Positions 1 through 8,280 of a stretch of DNA of 15,226 nt are shown here, piece by piece. The stretch comes from Clostridia bacterium (lineage in GTDB: Bacteria > Bacillota > Clostridia > Oscillospirales > Acutalibacteraceae), in assembly GCA_017615405.1 (NCBI GenBank), contig JAGAAE010000052.1:1-15226 (forward strand), in the 5' to 3' direction. The first letter of the stretch is position 1. The number at the start of each line of letters is the position of its first letter. The position numbers were made by a program, and so were the translations under genes. Under the pieces are notes generated by a model. It was not told where the DNA came from. It did not search any database and saw only the letters and a program-made list of their open reading frames with translations.

Positions 1-685
1 CGATAACAACTAAGAACGCAACTACGAGTCCGATAACGGCGACCTTGTGAGCCGAGAAGTTGGCTACAAGCAAATTGAACGCCTGCGGACCGCGGGACAA
101 AATACCCGCAAACAACAGGATCGAAATACCGTTTCCGATGCCCTTGACGTCGATCTGCTCACCGAGCCACATTACAAGCGCCGATCCTGCGGTAAACGCA
201 AGGATGATCGCAATTGAGGCAAAAATGGTCATTCCCTTGCTCTGTTTGATTGAATCTACAAGATATCCGCCGTTTGAATTCTTAAGATAGAAGAAATATG
301 CGGTACCCTGGATCAAAGAGAGAATAACGGTCGTATAACGGGTGATCGCAGCAAGCTTTTTCTGACCCTCTTCGCCTTCCTTTGAAAGACGCTCAAGAGC
401 GGGGATGGCAACGCACAAAAGCTGAATAATGATCGACGCGTTGATGTAGGGAGTAACCGACATCGCGAAGATAGCGCCGTATTCAAGTCCGCCGCCCGTC
501 AGGATCGACAAATAACTGAAAAACTCATTTGTCGAACCGCTTGAAGCAGTCCAAAGTGCTCTGACGTTAATGAACGGAACCGGGATGACCGAACCGATCC
601 TGAAAATAGCAATGATAAACATTGTAAAAAGGATCTTATTCCGAAGTTCTTTTACACGCCACGCATTTTTTATGGTTTCTATCAT
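1..685 (-). CDS. secY: Protein translocase subunit SecY, N-terminal half (partial)
   Basis: SecY is the pore-forming subunit of the SecYEG channel that moves preproteins across, and membrane proteins into, the cytoplasmic membrane. The reading frame opens with ATG at 685 (MIETIKNAWR) and runs 228 codons off the left edge, about half of a usual 430-residue SecY. Diagnostic pieces are the RIGSVIPVPFIN segment at residues 29-40, ending the first membrane helix, the plug/TM2 region (residues 54-95, with AMSVTPYINASIIIQLL), the cytoplasmic loop LSKEGEEGQKK at 100-110, and the helices at about 113-135, 152-174 and 184-197. The GNGISILLFAGI stretch is typical of TM5. Its start lies one base after the rplO stop, with the AGAGGTGAT binding site inside the end of rplO, so translation is probably coupled. 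It is the last visible gene of the spc part of the operon; adk, map and infA commonly follow but lie outside. Confidence 0.97.
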   Translation of the reverse strand, partial: MIETIKNAWRVKELRNKILFTMFIIAIFRIGSVIPVPFINVRALWTASSGSTNEFFSYLSILTGGGLEYGAIFAMSVTPYINASIIIQLLCVAIPALERLSKEGEEGQKKLAAITRYTTVILSLIQGTAYFFYLKNSNGGYLVDSIKQSKGMTIFASIAIILAFTAGSALVMWLGEQIDVKGIGNGISILLFAGILSRGPQAFNLLVANFSAHKVAVIGLVVAFLVVI

Positions 686-686
686 A

Positions 687-1127
687 CTAAATCACCTCTG
701 CCTTTCCGCCTGCGGCATTGATCTTTTCAGCAGCCGAAGCAGAAAATGCGTTAAGATTAACGGTGATCTTCTTGGTTAACTTTCCGTTTCCGAGAACCTT
801 AACCGGCTTATCAGCCTTTTTGATTATTCCTTTTTCCTGAAGGGCTTTCGCGTCAACGACTGCTCCATCCTCGAACACTTCAAGGGCGGCAACGTTTATA
901 GCCAGCCATTCTTCAGCAAAAATATTATTAAAGCCACGCTTAGGAACTCTTCTTTGCAAAGGCATCTGACCACCTTCGAAACCGGGTCTCATACCGTGAC
1001 CGGCACGAGCCTTTTGTCCCTTATGTCCTTTTCCGGCGGTCTTGCCGTTTCCGGAGCCGTGACCTCTTCCTATACGCTTTGATTCTTTATTAGAACCGAA
1101 AGCAGGAGACAATTCATGCAATTTCAT
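687..1127 (-). CDS. rplO: 50S ribosomal protein L15
   Basis: L15 is a late-assembling protein of the large subunit whose long N-terminal extension reaches into 23S rRNA. The 146-residue product is a normal length and begins [12 protein letters not shown], with the Gly/Lys-rich extension [21 protein letters not shown] at about residues 20-40, followed by the [19 protein letters not shown] signature. I chose ATG at 1127 rather than a GTG three codons upstream (1136), because AAGGAGG lies eight bases before the ATG and would touch the GTG. The stop TAG at 687-689 nearly abuts the secY start. The 67-base gap to rpmD upstream is unusually long for this operon and holds two hairpins. Confidence 0.97.
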   Translation of the reverse strand: MKLHELSPAFGSNKESKRIGRGHGSGNGKTAGKGHKGQKARAGHGMRPGFEGGQMPLQRRVPKRGFNNIFAEEWLAINVAALEVFEDGAVVDAKALQEKGIIKKADKPVKVLGNGKLTKKITVNLNAFSASAAEKINAAGGKAEVI

Positions 1128-1150
1128 TGTTCGCACCTCCTTGTTATATT

Positions 1151-1188
1151 AGCGGTTTTACCACTCTTTGCGATCAAAAGATCACAAA
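1151..1188 (-). other. Tandem hairpins in the rpmD-rplO gap
   Basis: In the transcript the first hairpin pairs UUUGUGAUC (1188-1180) with GAUCGCAAA (1175-1167), nine pairs with one G·U around a UUUU loop. The second, two bases later, pairs AGUGGU (1165-1160) with ACCGCU (1156-1151) around AAA. Neither is followed by a U-tract, so they are not intrinsic terminators. They sit just upstream of the rplO binding site at about 1136-1142. A role in RNA processing, stability or translation of rplO is inference. Confidence 0.5.
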
Positions 1189-1194
1189 ATTTCA

Positions 1195-1392
1195 TTAAGC
1201 CTTGGTAACCGAAACAAGATGCGAGATCTTGTTTATCTTACCCTTAGTCTGATCGTTGTCGGGCTGAACCGAAACGTCTCCGACTTTATGAAGGCCAAGT
1301 GCATGAGCAGTTGCAATCTGATCCTTTTTGGAACCAATTGTGCTCTTAACGAGTTTAACAGTAAGGCCGGCAGCCTTTTTCTTTGTTGCCAT
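1195..1392 (-). CDS. rpmD: 50S ribosomal protein L30
   Basis: L30 is a small globular protein of the large subunit. The product has 65 residues, slightly longer than the usual 58-60. After a short basic start (MATKKKAAG) it shows the LTVKLVKSTIGSKKDQIATA segment at about residues 10-29 that marks the family, then LGLHKVGDVSV, and ends LVSVTKA. The start is ATG at 1392, with AGGAGG nearby, 14 bases after the rpsE stop. Its place between rpsE and rplO is the standard bacterial order. Confidence 0.95.
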   Translation of the reverse strand: MATKKKAAGLTVKLVKSTIGSKKDQIATAHALGLHKVGDVSVQPDNDQTKGKINKISHLVSVTKA

Positions 1393-1406
1393 AGTGCTGC
1401 TCCTCC

Positions 1407-1910
1407 TTAACCTAAGATTTCCTGTGGCTTCTTGCCACGGACAACTGCAACCTGTTCAACGTCACGAAGTGCTGCAAGTCCCGCAACAGTGGCACGAACT
1501 ACATTGCACGGATTGTTGGAACGCATAGCCTTTGTACGGATATCCTTGATACCAACGGTCTCAACGACGGCACGAACGGCTCCGCCGGCGATAACGCCGG
1601 TACCGGGAGCAGCCGGTTTCAAAAGAACACGACCTGCGCCGAATTTACCGATGATCTCGTGGGGAATGGTCGTTCCCTTCAAGGAAACCTTGATAAGGTT
1701 TTTCTTAGCGTCCTCTATACCCTTACGGATCGCATCCGGAACTTCGCCGGCTTTACCGAGACCAAAACCTACGATACCGTTTCCGTCGCCTACGACAACG
1801 AGTGCCGCAAACTTCATGATACGGCCGCCTTTAACGGTTTTGGATACGCGGTTAATCGAAACAACGCGCTCCTGCAGATCCAAAGTTGATGCATCAATAT
1901 TTGTAGCCAA
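1407..1910 (-). CDS. rpsE: 30S ribosomal protein S5 (TTG start)
   Basis: S5 sits at the neck of the small subunit near the mRNA entry channel and supports decoding accuracy and helicase activity. The 167-residue product begins [21 protein letters not shown]. It carries the N-terminal dsRBD-like S5 domain with [16 protein letters not shown] and [17 protein letters not shown] at about residues 28-62, then the C-terminal domain with [18 protein letters not shown] and [15 protein letters not shown]. The frame starts with TTG at 1910: no ATG or GTG lies at a usable distance, and GGGAGG (1918-1923) is seven bases upstream. TTG is uncommon for such a highly expressed gene and may lower initiation. 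Spacing to rplR and rpmD is 18 and 14 bases. Confidence 0.96.
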   Translation of the reverse strand: MATNIDASTLDLQERVVSINRVSKTVKGGRIMKFAALVVVGDGNGIVGFGLGKAGEVPDAIRKGIEDAKKNLIKVSLKGTTIPHEIIGKFGAGRVLLKPAAPGTGVIAGGAVRAVVETVGIKDIRTKAMRSNNPCNVVRATVAGLAALRDVEQVAVVRGKKPQEILG

Positions 1911-1917
1911 AAGTATT

Positions 1918-1923
1918 CCTCCC
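1918..1923 (-). promoter_or_regulatory. Shine-Dalgarno site fixing the TTG start of rpsE
   Basis: GGGAGG on the minus strand lies seven bases before TTG at 1910-1908. The next in-frame ATG is codon 32, inside the conserved S5 fold, so this site decides that rpsE uses TTG. Confidence 0.85.
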
Positions 1924-1928
1924 TCTTA

Positions 1929-2288
1929 TCAGAACTTGAGGCCGCCCTCGCGGGCACCTTCGGCAAGCTCCTTAACACGGCCGTGATAAATGTATCCTCC
2001 GCGGTCGAAAACGACTTCGGTGATGCCTTTTTTCGCGGCACGCTCTGCTATTAACTGTCCAACCTTTTTAGCGCCTTCGCAGTTACCGCCGTTTCCGCCG
2101 AAATCCTTTTCGTTGGAAGCTGCTGCCGCGAGTGTAACGCCGTTTTCATCATCAATAAGCTGGGCGTAAATGTAGCTGTTGGAGCGGAATACGTCAAGAC
2201 GGGGTCTTTCTGCTGTACCGGTTATTTTTGAGCGAACACGGGCATGGCGTTTAAGTCTTGCCTTGTTGCTGTCTGCTTTATTAACCAT
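1929..2288 (-). CDS. rplR: 50S ribosomal protein L18
   Basis: L18 binds 5S rRNA and, with L5, anchors it in the central protuberance. The product has 119 residues, a normal length. It has the basic N-terminus ([20 protein letters not shown]) followed by [20 protein letters not shown] at about residues 29-48, and the C-terminal [24 protein letters not shown] ending GGLKF, all hallmarks of the family. ATG at 2288 is preceded by GGAG about eleven bases away. It lies 18 bases after rplF and 18 before rpsE. Confidence 0.97.
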   Translation of the reverse strand: MVNKADSNKARLKRHARVRSKITGTAERPRLDVFRSNSYIYAQLIDDENGVTLAAAASNEKDFGGNGGNCEGAKKVGQLIAERAAKKGITEVVFDRGGYIYHGRVKELAEGAREGGLKF

Positions 2289-2306
2289 TTCAATAACACT
2301 CCTTTA

Positions 2307-2855
2307 TTACTTCTTAGCGCCCTTGGCTGCCTTACCCTCTTTACGACGGATGTGTTCGCCTGCGTACTTGATGCCTTTGCCCTTATACGGCTCGGGCGGA
2401 CGCTTTTTGCGTACGTCTGCGGCAAACTGGCCAACCAACTGCTTATCTGCACCACTGATAATTACCTGGTTCGGACCGGGTACCTCAATGGTGATACCTT
2501 TGATCTCGGGAACGATAACCTGATGCGAATAACCGAGGTTCATCACAAGATTACTTCCCTGTTTCTGAGCACGGTAACCTACGCCGTTTATTTCGAGGGT
2601 CTTTGAATAACCGTCGGTAACGCCCGTTACCATATTGGCGATAAGCGTACGGGTAAGTCCGTGCATTGCACGATGTTCCTTATCATCGCTCGGACGGGTA
2701 ACGTTTATCTCGGTCCCCTCAACTGCAACGGTGATATCAGGATTAAAATCGTATGAAAGCTCGCCCTTAGCACCCTTAACGGTGATGTGATTGCCGTCGA
2801 TCTTAACGTCAACACCGGCAGGGATCGCTATCGGCTTTTTTCCTATTCTTGACAT
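2307..2855 (-). CDS. rplF: 50S ribosomal protein L6
   Basis: L6 is a two-domain protein near the factor-binding site, close to the sarcin-ricin loop. The 182-residue product begins [15 protein letters not shown] and shows the duplicated L6 fold. The first repeat covers about residues 10-80 and the second about 88-160, which includes GYRAQKQG and [14 protein letters not shown], a highly conserved rRNA-binding segment. It ends in a Lys/Ala-rich tail. ATG at 2855 follows AGGAGGTG and sits 14 bases after the rpsH stop. Confidence 0.97.
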   Translation of the reverse strand: MSRIGKKPIAIPAGVDVKIDGNHITVKGAKGELSYDFNPDITVAVEGTEINVTRPSDDKEHRAMHGLTRTLIANMVTGVTDGYSKTLEINGVGYRAQKQGSNLVMNLGYSHQVIVPEIKGITIEVPGPNQVIISGADKQLVGQFAADVRKKRPPEPYKGKGIKYAGEHIRRKEGKAAKGAKK

Positions 2856-2869
2856 TCCCTTGCACCTCC

Positions 2870-3268
2870 TTACCAGATGTAAGCGAGAACTTCGCCGCCG
2901 ACGTTGGCTGAGCGAGCCTGCTTATCTGTCATAATACCTTTAGAGGTGGAAAGGATCGCTATACCGAGGCCTCTCATAACCTTCGGCATATCCTCAACGT
3001 TTGTATAAATACGCAGACCCGGCTTTGACACACGGCGAATACCGGTTATAGTCTGCGACTTATTCTGACCGTACTTCAATACAATATGAATTACGCCCTG
3101 TTTGCCGTCTTCTTCAACGGCAAAACTGCTGATGTAACCTTCGTCAAGTAAAATCTGGGCTATTGCCTTCTTTACCTTTGATGCAGGTACATCTACCGAA
3201 TCGTGTTTTGCTGCTGATGCATTACGAATTCTTGTAAGCATATCAGCTATCGTATCGGTGATTTGCAT
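2870..3268 (-). CDS. rpsH: 30S ribosomal protein S8
   Basis: S8 is a primary 16S rRNA-binding protein of the small-subunit platform. In E. coli it also represses translation of the spc genes; whether that holds here cannot be seen. The 132-residue product begins [17 protein letters not shown] and carries the C-terminal signature [16 protein letters not shown] at about residues 105-120, ending GGEVLAYIW, as expected. AAGGAGG precedes ATG at 3268. The gap to rpsN upstream is 47 bases and holds a perfect 8-bp hairpin immediately before the binding site. Confidence 0.97.
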   Translation of the reverse strand: MQITDTIADMLTRIRNASAAKHDSVDVPASKVKKAIAQILLDEGYISSFAVEEDGKQGVIHIVLKYGQNKSQTITGIRRVSKPGLRIYTNVEDMPKVMRGLGIAILSTSKGIMTDKQARSANVGGEVLAYIW

Positions 3269-3285
3269 ACCGTAAACCTCCTTCT

Positions 3286-3307
3286 GGTAATGAAAATCGT
3301 CATTACC
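3286..3307 (-). other. Perfect hairpin just upstream of the rpsH binding site
   Basis: In the transcript GGUAAUGA (3307-3300) pairs with UCAUUACC (3293-3286) around a six-base loop CGAUUU. The AAGGAGG of rpsH begins three bases after it. No U-tract follows, so it is not a terminator. It could be a processing site or a translational control site; this is inference. Confidence 0.55.
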
Positions 3308-3315
3308 TTTTTACC

Positions 3316-3501
3316 TTACCAGCTTGCTTTCTTTATGCCCGGGATCTCACCCTTGTAGGCGAGTTCACGGAAGCATATACGGCAGATGCCGTATTTACGA
3401 AGATAAGCATGCGGGCGGCCACAGATCTTACATCTGTTATACTTTCTTGTTGAAAACTTAGCAGGACGAGCCTGTCTAACCTTCATAGACGTTTTAGCCA
3501 T
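3316..3501 (-). CDS. rpsN: 30S ribosomal protein S14, zinc-binding (type Z)
   Basis: S14 belongs to the head of the small subunit. This is the short zinc form: 61 residues with CKIC at 24-27 and CRIC at 40-43 forming a four-cysteine Zn site, in the context [20 protein letters not shown], and ending PGIKKASW. Bacillota usually encode this type in the spc operon and some keep a zinc-free paralogue elsewhere under Zur control; none is visible here. ATG at 3501 follows AGGAG. The gene lies 12 bases after rplE. Confidence 0.98.
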   Translation of the reverse strand: MAKTSMKVRQARPAKFSTRKYNRCKICGRPHAYLRKYGICRICFRELAYKGEIPGIKKASW

Positions 3502-3513
3502 AATTCCTTCTCC

Positions 3514-4053
3514 TTATCTTGCAAACGGAGCGCCCATAAGTGTGAGTAACTCGCGGGCTTCTTCATCTGTCTTGGCGGTAGTAACAAATATAATGTCCAT
3601 ACCTCTTACCTTGTCGATCTTATCGTAGTCGATCTCAGGGAAGATCAACTGCTCCTTGACGCCCATAGCATAGTTGCCGCGACCGTCAAAAGCGTTCGGG
3701 TTGATTCCTCTGAAGTCTCTTACGCGGGGGAGAGCGGTGTTGAACAATCTCTCGATGAATTCATACATCCTCTCGCCTCTTAAAGTAACCTTAACACCGA
3801 TGGGCATTCCGGTACGGAGCTTAAAGTTAGCAACCGATTTTTTTGCACGGCAGGGAACGGCTTTCTGACCGGTGATCTTACCGAGGTCGGTAATTGCAGC
3901 ATCGATAACCTTTGTGTTATCCTTTGCATCGCCGCAGCCTACATTTATAACAACCTTTTCGAGCTTCGGGATCTGCATGACGCTCTTGTAGTTGAATTTT
4001 TTCTTAAGTGCAGGTGCTATTGAATTCTTATATTCATCTGACAACACTGACAT
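3514..4053 (-). CDS. rplE: 50S ribosomal protein L5
   Basis: L5 binds 5S rRNA and forms part of the central protuberance contacting P-site tRNA. The 179-residue product is of exact family length. It shows [17 protein letters not shown] at about residues 26-42, the [15 protein letters not shown] stretch at 74-88, [10 protein letters not shown] at 110-119, and ends [15 protein letters not shown] at 4053 is seven bases after AAGGAGG; another ATG five bases upstream (4058) is out of frame. It lies 17 bases after rplX. Confidence 0.97.
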   Translation of the reverse strand: MSVLSDEYKNSIAPALKKKFNYKSVMQIPKLEKVVINVGCGDAKDNTKVIDAAITDLGKITGQKAVPCRAKKSVANFKLRTGMPIGVKVTLRGERMYEFIERLFNTALPRVRDFRGINPNAFDGRGNYAMGVKEQLIFPEIDYDKIDKVRGMDIIFVTTAKTDEEARELLTLMGAPFAR

Positions 4054-4070
4054 GTCATGTCCTCCTTACT

Positions 4071-4412
4071 CTAAAAAGTCTCGCCGCATTTTTTGCAAAC
4101 ACGGTCTTTTTTGCCATCCTCATAAACCTTGGTGGCTACTCTGGTGGCCTTTCCGCATTTCGGGCAGACAAGTTGAAGTTTGCAAGCATATATGGCGCTT
4201 TCGGTCTCAATGATACCGGAAGGATCGCCTGCTTTTTTCGGCTTAACGTGTTTCTTGACCTTGTTAATGCCTTCAACTATAACTTTGCCTTCCTTCGGGG
4301 AAACCTGAAGGACCTTTCCGGTCTTCATTTTTCCGCCGTTTGTTTTGCGGTCTTTTTTATCTCCGGTAAGTAACGTAACGGTATCACCGGTTTTAATGTG
4401 AAGTTTACTCAT
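4071..4412 (-). CDS. rplX: 50S ribosomal protein L24 with C-terminal zinc-ribbon cysteines
   Basis: L24 initiates large-subunit assembly and lies near the exit tunnel. The chosen start is ATG at 4412 (MSKLHIKTGDTV), because GGGAGGT lies between it and a rival ATG at 4430, giving 113 residues. Residues 1-60 form the KOW domain with INKVKKHVKP. The C-terminal region has CPKC at 83-86 and CKKC at 106-109, a zinc-ribbon-like pattern known in many bacterial L24 proteins. The rival ATG overlaps the rplN stop, so rplN and rplX are separated by only 17 bases. Confidence 0.97.
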   Translation of the reverse strand: MSKLHIKTGDTVTLLTGDKKDRKTNGGKMKTGKVLQVSPKEGKVIVEGINKVKKHVKPKKAGDPSGIIETESAIYACKLQLVCPKCGKATRVATKVYEDGKKDRVCKKCGETF

Positions 4413-4429
4413 ATTCCGTTTACCTCCCA

Positions 4430-4798
4430 TTAAAGTACTTCCGGAGCGAGTGACAAGATCTTTGTATATTCATTGTCACGAAGCTCACGGGCAACTGGCC
4501 CGAAAATACGGGTTCCTCTCGGATTCTTATCATCACGGATAAGAACAGCCGCATTTTCATCAAATCTGATATATGTGCCATCACTGCGACGAAGACCTTT
4601 TGCGGAACGAACCACAACCGCCTTTACAACATCGCCCTTCTTGACCGTACCACCCGGGGTGGCCTTTTTAACAGAAGCTACGATGACGTCACCAATGTTG
4701 GCGTACCTCCTTTTGGAGCCTCCAAGTACGCGGATGCACTGGATTTCCTTTGCACCGGTATTGTCGGCAACCTTGAGGTAACTCTGTTGTTGTATCAC
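4430..4798 (-). CDS. rplN: 50S ribosomal protein L14 (GTG start)
   Basis: L14 lies at the subunit interface, where it contacts 16S rRNA and is the binding site of the silencing factor RsfS. The 122-residue product begins [19 protein letters not shown] and has the conserved [18 protein letters not shown] segment (residues 33-50), [10 protein letters not shown] and [16 protein letters not shown] (92-107). The start codon is GTG at 4798, eight bases after GGAGG; no ATG is available before the conserved core. It follows rpsQ by 23 bases. Confidence 0.97.
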   Translation of the reverse strand: MIQQQSYLKVADNTGAKEIQCIRVLGGSKRRYANIGDVIVASVKKATPGGTVKKGDVVKAVVVRSAKGLRRSDGTYIRFDENAAVLIRDDKNPRGTRIFGPVARELRDNEYTKILSLAPEVL

Positions 4799-4821
4799 AG
4801 TGGTTTCCTCCTTGCAGCCAA

Positions 4822-5079
4822 TTATTTAGCCTTCTCGATTATTTCGACAACGCGCCATCTCTTATCTTTTGAGAGAGGTCTTGTTTCCATAATAAGAACT
4901 CTGTCGCCGATACCGCAATCATTGTTCTCATCATGTGCCTTTAATCTGATAGTATTTTTAATGATCTTCTTGTAAAGCGGGTGCTTAACGTTGTCCTCGA
5001 TGGCAACGACGACGGTCTTATCCATCTTATCGCTTACGACACGACCCACTCTTGTTTTACGAAGGTTTCTTTCACTCAT
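4822..5079 (-). CDS. rpsQ: 30S ribosomal protein S17
   Basis: S17 is a primary 16S rRNA-binding OB-fold protein. The product has 85 residues from ATG at 5079 ([19 protein letters not shown]). A TTG one codon upstream extends the frame, but GGGGAGGT is better spaced (eight bases) for the ATG. Family markers are [17 protein letters not shown] at about residues 24-40, [20 protein letters not shown] at 56-75 and a final VVEIIEKAK. It lies 18 bases after rpmC. Confidence 0.97.
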   Translation of the reverse strand: MSERNLRKTRVGRVVSDKMDKTVVVAIEDNVKHPLYKKIIKNTIRLKAHDENNDCGIGDRVLIMETRPLSKDKRWRVVEIIEKAK

Positions 5080-5097
5080 CAAAGTTTACCTCCCCTT

Positions 5098-5307
5098 TTA
5101 AGCTTCCGTGCTGTTATCTGCGGATTCTTTCTCGCGAATAATAGTCTTAACGCGGGCAATATCCTTTTTAACAGCATCTATACGCATGGGATTATCGAGC
5201 TGATTTATCGCATGCTGGAAACGAAGGTTGAATAACTCCTGTTTGAGTTTCCCCAACTGCTCGTTGAGCTCGGGGAGGGTATTTTCTCTTATTTCCTTTG
5301 CGTTCAT
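5098..5307 (-). CDS. rpmC: 50S ribosomal protein L29
   Basis: L29 sits at the mouth of the exit tunnel beside L23, where trigger factor and SRP dock. The 69-residue helical protein begins [18 protein letters not shown] and contains [17 protein letters not shown] at about residues 24-40, then a second helix with [16 protein letters not shown]. The ATG at 5307 overlaps the rplP stop as TAATG, so translation is probably coupled. Confidence 0.97.
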   Translation of the reverse strand: MNAKEIRENTLPELNEQLGKLKQELFNLRFQHAINQLDNPMRIDAVKKDIARVKTIIREKESADNSTEA

Positions 5308-5729
5308 TATTGCTCACCATCCGTTCCCTTTGTAACAAACTTACACTTGATAGGAAGTTTGTTGGCTGCAAGACGCATAGCTTCTCTTGCAAGTTCTTCA
5401 CTAACGCCGCCGATCTCGAACATGATGCGACCCGGCTTGACGACCGCTACCCAGTATTCCGGTGAACCTTTACCTGAACCCATTCGGGTCTCAGCCGGTT
5501 TTTCGGTTATCGGCTTATCCGGGAAGATCTTTATCCAAACCTGACCGCCACGCTTGATGTAACGGGTCATTGCGATACGGGCAGCCTCGATCTGATTGGA
5601 GGTTATCCAAGCAGGTTCAAGAGCCTGAAGACCGAAATCGCCGTGTGTGATAGTAATACCTCTGGAAGCAGCACCGGTTAATCTGCCGCGCTGCACTCTG
5701 CGGAACTTAACACGCTTAGGCATTAACAT
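5307..5729 (-). CDS. rplP: 50S ribosomal protein L16
   Basis: L16 binds near the peptidyl transferase centre and helps place the A-site tRNA. The 140-residue product begins [19 protein letters not shown] and contains [16 protein letters not shown] sequence ([21 protein letters not shown], residues about 31-51), then [21 protein letters not shown] and the [18 protein letters not shown] helix. Its ATG at 5729 overlaps the rpsC stop (TAATG), and the binding site AGAGGAGG lies inside the end of rpsC. Its own stop overlaps rpmC in the same way, so three genes are translationally chained. Confidence 0.97.
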   Translation of the reverse strand: MLMPKRVKFRRVQRGRLTGAASRGITITHGDFGLQALEPAWITSNQIEAARIAMTRYIKRGGQVWIKIFPDKPITEKPAETRMGSGKGSPEYWVAVVKPGRIMFEIGGVSEELAREAMRLAANKLPIKCKFVTKGTDGEQ

Positions 5730-6397
5730 TATCGTGCGCCTCCTCTTCTGTTATTGGTGCGACGGTTCTCGTTAAGAACCTCGCCCTTATAGATCCAGAC
5801 CTTAACGCCTATTCTGCCATAGGTCGTATCAGCCTCGGCAAAGCCGTAGTCGATGTCGGCACGAAGGGTCTGAAGCGGAACGGTACCTTCATGGTATGAT
5901 TCGCTTCTCGCGATCTCTGCGCCGCCCAAACGGCCCGAGCACTTGGTCTTGATACCCTTAACGCCGAGTCTCATGGCTCTGCCGATGGCAAGCTTCATGG
6001 CTCTGCGGAAGGACGTACGCTTTTCAAGTGCCGCCGCGATGTTCTCAGCAACCAACTGAGCATTGGTATCCGGGCTCTTTATCTCAACGATGTTAATGAT
6101 AACGGGCTTGCCGAGCTTAGCCTGGCATTTTTCACGGAGCTTTTCGATCTCCGTACCGTTACGACCGATAACGATACCCGGTTTTGCACAGTGAATGTGC
6201 AATCTGACTCTCTTTTCGTCACGCTCGATCTCAACCTTTGCAACGCCTGCTCCGGCAAGAGTTGCTTTAAGGTATTTACGGAGGTTATAGTCCTCAACCA
6301 AAGTGTCACCGAAGGTGCTGTCCTTGGCAAACCAGCGTGAGTCCCAGTTTTTAATGACGCCTACACGGAATCCGTGCGGATTTACTTTCTGACCCAT
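5729..6397 (-). CDS. rpsC: 30S ribosomal protein S3
   Basis: S3 forms part of the mRNA entry channel and, with S4 and S5, has helicase activity. The 222-residue product begins [15 protein letters not shown]. It has a type-2 KH domain whose GxxG loop is GRNG at residues 78-81 (context [18 protein letters not shown]), followed by the C-terminal domain with [20 protein letters not shown] (145-164) and [18 protein letters not shown] at 6397 follows GGGAGGT. The stop overlaps rplP. Confidence 0.98.
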   Translation of the reverse strand: MGQKVNPHGFRVGVIKNWDSRWFAKDSTFGDTLVEDYNLRKYLKATLAGAGVAKVEIERDEKRVRLHIHCAKPGIVIGRNGTEIEKLREKCQAKLGKPVIINIVEIKSPDTNAQLVAENIAAALEKRTSFRRAMKLAIGRAMRLGVKGIKTKCSGRLGGAEIARSESYHEGTVPLQTLRADIDYGFAEADTTYGRIGVKVWIYKGEVLNENRRTNNRRGGAR

Positions 6398-6414
6398 AAC
6401 TTTACCTCCCTTTC

Positions 6415-6750
6415 TTAAATCTCGCGTTCCTTAAGAACGATAGTTATATGACTTGTTCTCTTCAAGATGCGGTGCGCTCTGCCGTGGTCCTTGGCACGAA
6501 TTCTCTTTAGTGTCGGACCGGGGCCTACGAAACACTCTGCAACGTAGAGTTTAGACATATCCATACTTTTTTCTTCTGCATTAGCCATAGCTGAATGTAA
6601 AAGCTTCTCTAAATACTCACAAGCAGACTTAGGAGTAAATTTGAGAATAGCCATTGCTTTTTCAGCATCTTGGTTTCGGATAAGATCCAAAACGATCTTC
6701 ACCTTACGGGGTGAAATTCGGGCAAATTTAAGTATAGCCCTTGCTTCCAT
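6415..6750 (-). CDS. rplV: 50S ribosomal protein L22
   Basis: L22 contacts all 23S rRNA domains. Its long beta-hairpin lines the exit tunnel, where macrolide-resistance mutations arise. The 111-residue product begins [23 protein letters not shown] and includes [21 protein letters not shown] (about residues 86-106), the diagnostic C-terminal strand. No insertion in the hairpin loop is evident by length. ATG at 6750 follows AAGGAG, 23 bases after rpsS; the rpsC start is 17 bases beyond its stop. Confidence 0.97.
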   Translation of the reverse strand: MEARAILKFARISPRKVKIVLDLIRNQDAEKAMAILKFTPKSACEYLEKLLHSAMANAEEKSMDMSKLYVAECFVGPGPTLKRIRAKDHGRAHRILKRTSHITIVLKEREI

Positions 6751-6773
6751 AATTTTACTCTCCTTTCGGCTGC

Positions 6774-7049
6774 TTATTTACCGGTTGTCTTGGCACCTGC
6801 GTGACCTTTGAAGGTCCTTGTGGGCGCGAATTCACCGAGCTTATGTCCAACCATATCTTCGGTAACGTATACCGGAACGTGCTTGCGTCCGTCGTGTACC
6901 GAAAACGTATGTCCGACGAAATCGGGGAATATGGTTGAAGAACGGCTCCATGTTTTAAGCACACGCTTTTCACCGGCTTCATTCATAGCCCTAACTCTTT
7001 TGAGCAATACTTCCTGCACGTAAGGGCCCTTTTTAATACTTCTTCCCAT
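6774..7049 (-). CDS. rpsS: 30S ribosomal protein S19
   Basis: S19 lies in the head of the small subunit near the A-site finger bridge. The 91-residue product begins [19 protein letters not shown] and carries the signature [21 protein letters not shown] at about residues 36-56, [23 protein letters not shown] at 59-81, and ends GAKTTGK. ATG at 7049 is nine bases after AAGGAG. It lies 23 bases from both rplB and rplV. Confidence 0.98.
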   Translation of the reverse strand: MGRSIKKGPYVQEVLLKRVRAMNEAGEKRVLKTWSRSSTIFPDFVGHTFSVHDGRKHVPVYVTEDMVGHKLGEFAPTRTFKGHAGAKTTGK

Positions 7050-7072
7050 TATAAGATCTCCTTTCGTCCGAC

Positions 7073-7900
7073 TTACTTACGACGCTTGACAATATACTTG
7101 TCGCTTGCCTTGTTCTTCTTGCGGGTCTTGTAACCTAAAGTGGGCTTACCCCAGGGAGTTACAGGTCCCGGGCGACCGATGGGTGACTTACCTTCACCAC
7201 CGCCGTGGGGGTGGTCGTTCGGGTTCATTACGGAACCTCTTACGGTCGGTCTCCAACCCATATGACGCTTGCGGCCGGCTTTACCGTAGTTTACGTTGGC
7301 GTGCTCGGGATTCGATACAACGCCGACGGTAGCCATACAGTTCTCGGGAACGTTTCTGAGTTCGCCGGAGGGCAAACGGAGAAGCGCCATACCGTTTTCC
7401 TTAGCCATAAGCTGAGCCATATTGCCGGCGCTGCGGGCAAGCTGAGCGCCCTTGCCGGGATAAAGCTCGATATTATGAAGGATGGTACCTACGGGTATAT
7501 TGATAAGCGGAAGAGCGTTGCCCGGCTTGATATCAGCATCGGGACCGCTAACGATAGTATCGCCGACCTTTAAGTCCTGAGGAGCGATAATGTAACGCTT
7601 CTCACCGTCAGTGTACTGAACGAGGGCGATAAATGCAGAACGGTTGGGATCGTATTCAAGGGTCATAACGGTAGCTTCAACACCGAAACGCTCTCTCTTG
7701 AAATCGATGATCCTGTATTTTCTGCGGTTGCCGCCGCCTCTGTGGCGAACGGTTATTCTGCCGTAGCTGTTGCGTCCGGCATTCTTTTTAATTGTATCAA
7801 GCAGACTTCTCTCGGGTGCGACCTTTGACAATTCGGAATAATCCATCGTTGTCATATTGCGGCGACCGTTGGTAGTCGGCTTATAATGTTTTATTGCCAT
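7073..7900 (-). CDS. rplB: 50S ribosomal protein L2
   Basis: L2 is a core large-subunit protein needed for subunit joining and peptidyl transferase activity. The 275-residue product begins [17 protein letters not shown]. Residues 49-60 ([12 protein letters not shown]) and 204-222 ([19 protein letters not shown]) are conserved, and the segment [18 protein letters not shown] has His230, matching the functionally important E. coli His229. I chose ATG at 7900, nine bases after AGGAGA, rather than GTG at 7909, which directly abuts that site. The 86-base gap to rplW is long for the operon and contains two hairpins. Confidence 0.98.
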   Translation of the reverse strand: MAIKHYKPTTNGRRNMTTMDYSELSKVAPERSLLDTIKKNAGRNSYGRITVRHRGGGNRRKYRIIDFKRERFGVEATVMTLEYDPNRSAFIALVQYTDGEKRYIIAPQDLKVGDTIVSGPDADIKPGNALPLINIPVGTILHNIELYPGKGAQLARSAGNMAQLMAKENGMALLRLPSGELRNVPENCMATVGVVSNPEHANVNYGKAGRKRHMGWRPTVRGSVMNPNDHPHGGGEGKSPIGRPGPVTPWGKPTLGYKTRKKNKASDKYIVKRRK

Positions 7901-7928
7901 TTGTTTCACTCTCCTATTTTGGCTTAGC

Positions 7929-7978
7929 GAAGCGGGTGTTCCGCTTCATACATCACCGGAAATCTAAAATGAATTTCC
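7929..7978 (-). other. Two hairpins in the rplW-rplB gap
   Basis: In transcript order, GGAAAU (7978-7973) pairs with AUUUCC (7963-7958) around a nine-base loop. Then GAAGCGG (7947-7941) pairs with CCGCUUC (7935-7929) around AACAC, seven perfect pairs. No U-run follows either, so they are not terminators. The second ends about 20 bases before the rplB binding site. A translational or processing role is inference. Confidence 0.5.
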
Positions 7979-7986
7979 TATTCCTA

Positions 7987-8280
7987 TTAAAGCAATCCGT
8001 CGAAGAATTCGATGGGCTTGGAATTCGGCTTCAAAGTAACGATCGCTTTCTTGTAGGAAGCGGTGTAACCTTCATATCTGCCCATACGTCTTGCTTTACC
8101 GCGAACATTGATGGTGTTTACCTTGGCAACGTCTACTTTGAACAATTTTTCAACAGCATCAGCGATCTGATACTTGTTGGCGTCCTTAGCGACCTTGAAG
8201 GTGTATTTCTTGTCGGAAATACCCGACATGCTTTTTTCGGTGATTACCGGAGCAATAATGATATCCTGTGCGGTTTTCAT
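7987..8280 (-). CDS. rplW: 50S ribosomal protein L23
   Basis: L23 lies at the tunnel exit and is the docking site for trigger factor and the signal recognition particle. The 97-residue product begins MKTAQDIIIAPVITEKSMSG, with the APVITEKS signature at residues 10-17, KYTFKVAKDANKYQIADAVEKLF at about 26-48, and the conserved VNTINVRGKARRMGRY. ATG at 8280 overlaps the rplD stop as TAATG. The GYTASYKKAIVTL strand ends the fold as usual. Confidence 0.97.
   Translation of the reverse strand: MKTAQDIIIAPVITEKSMSGISDKKYTFKVAKDANKYQIADAVEKLFKVDVAKVNTINVRGKARRMGRYEGYTASYKKAIVTLKPNSKPIEFFDGLL

Noticed and set aside
1432..1986. A long plus-strand open frame opposite rpsE and rplR
   Set aside because: It is antisense to well-conserved ribosomal genes, has low-complexity composition, lacks a convincing binding site and resembles no family; it is a frame shadow.
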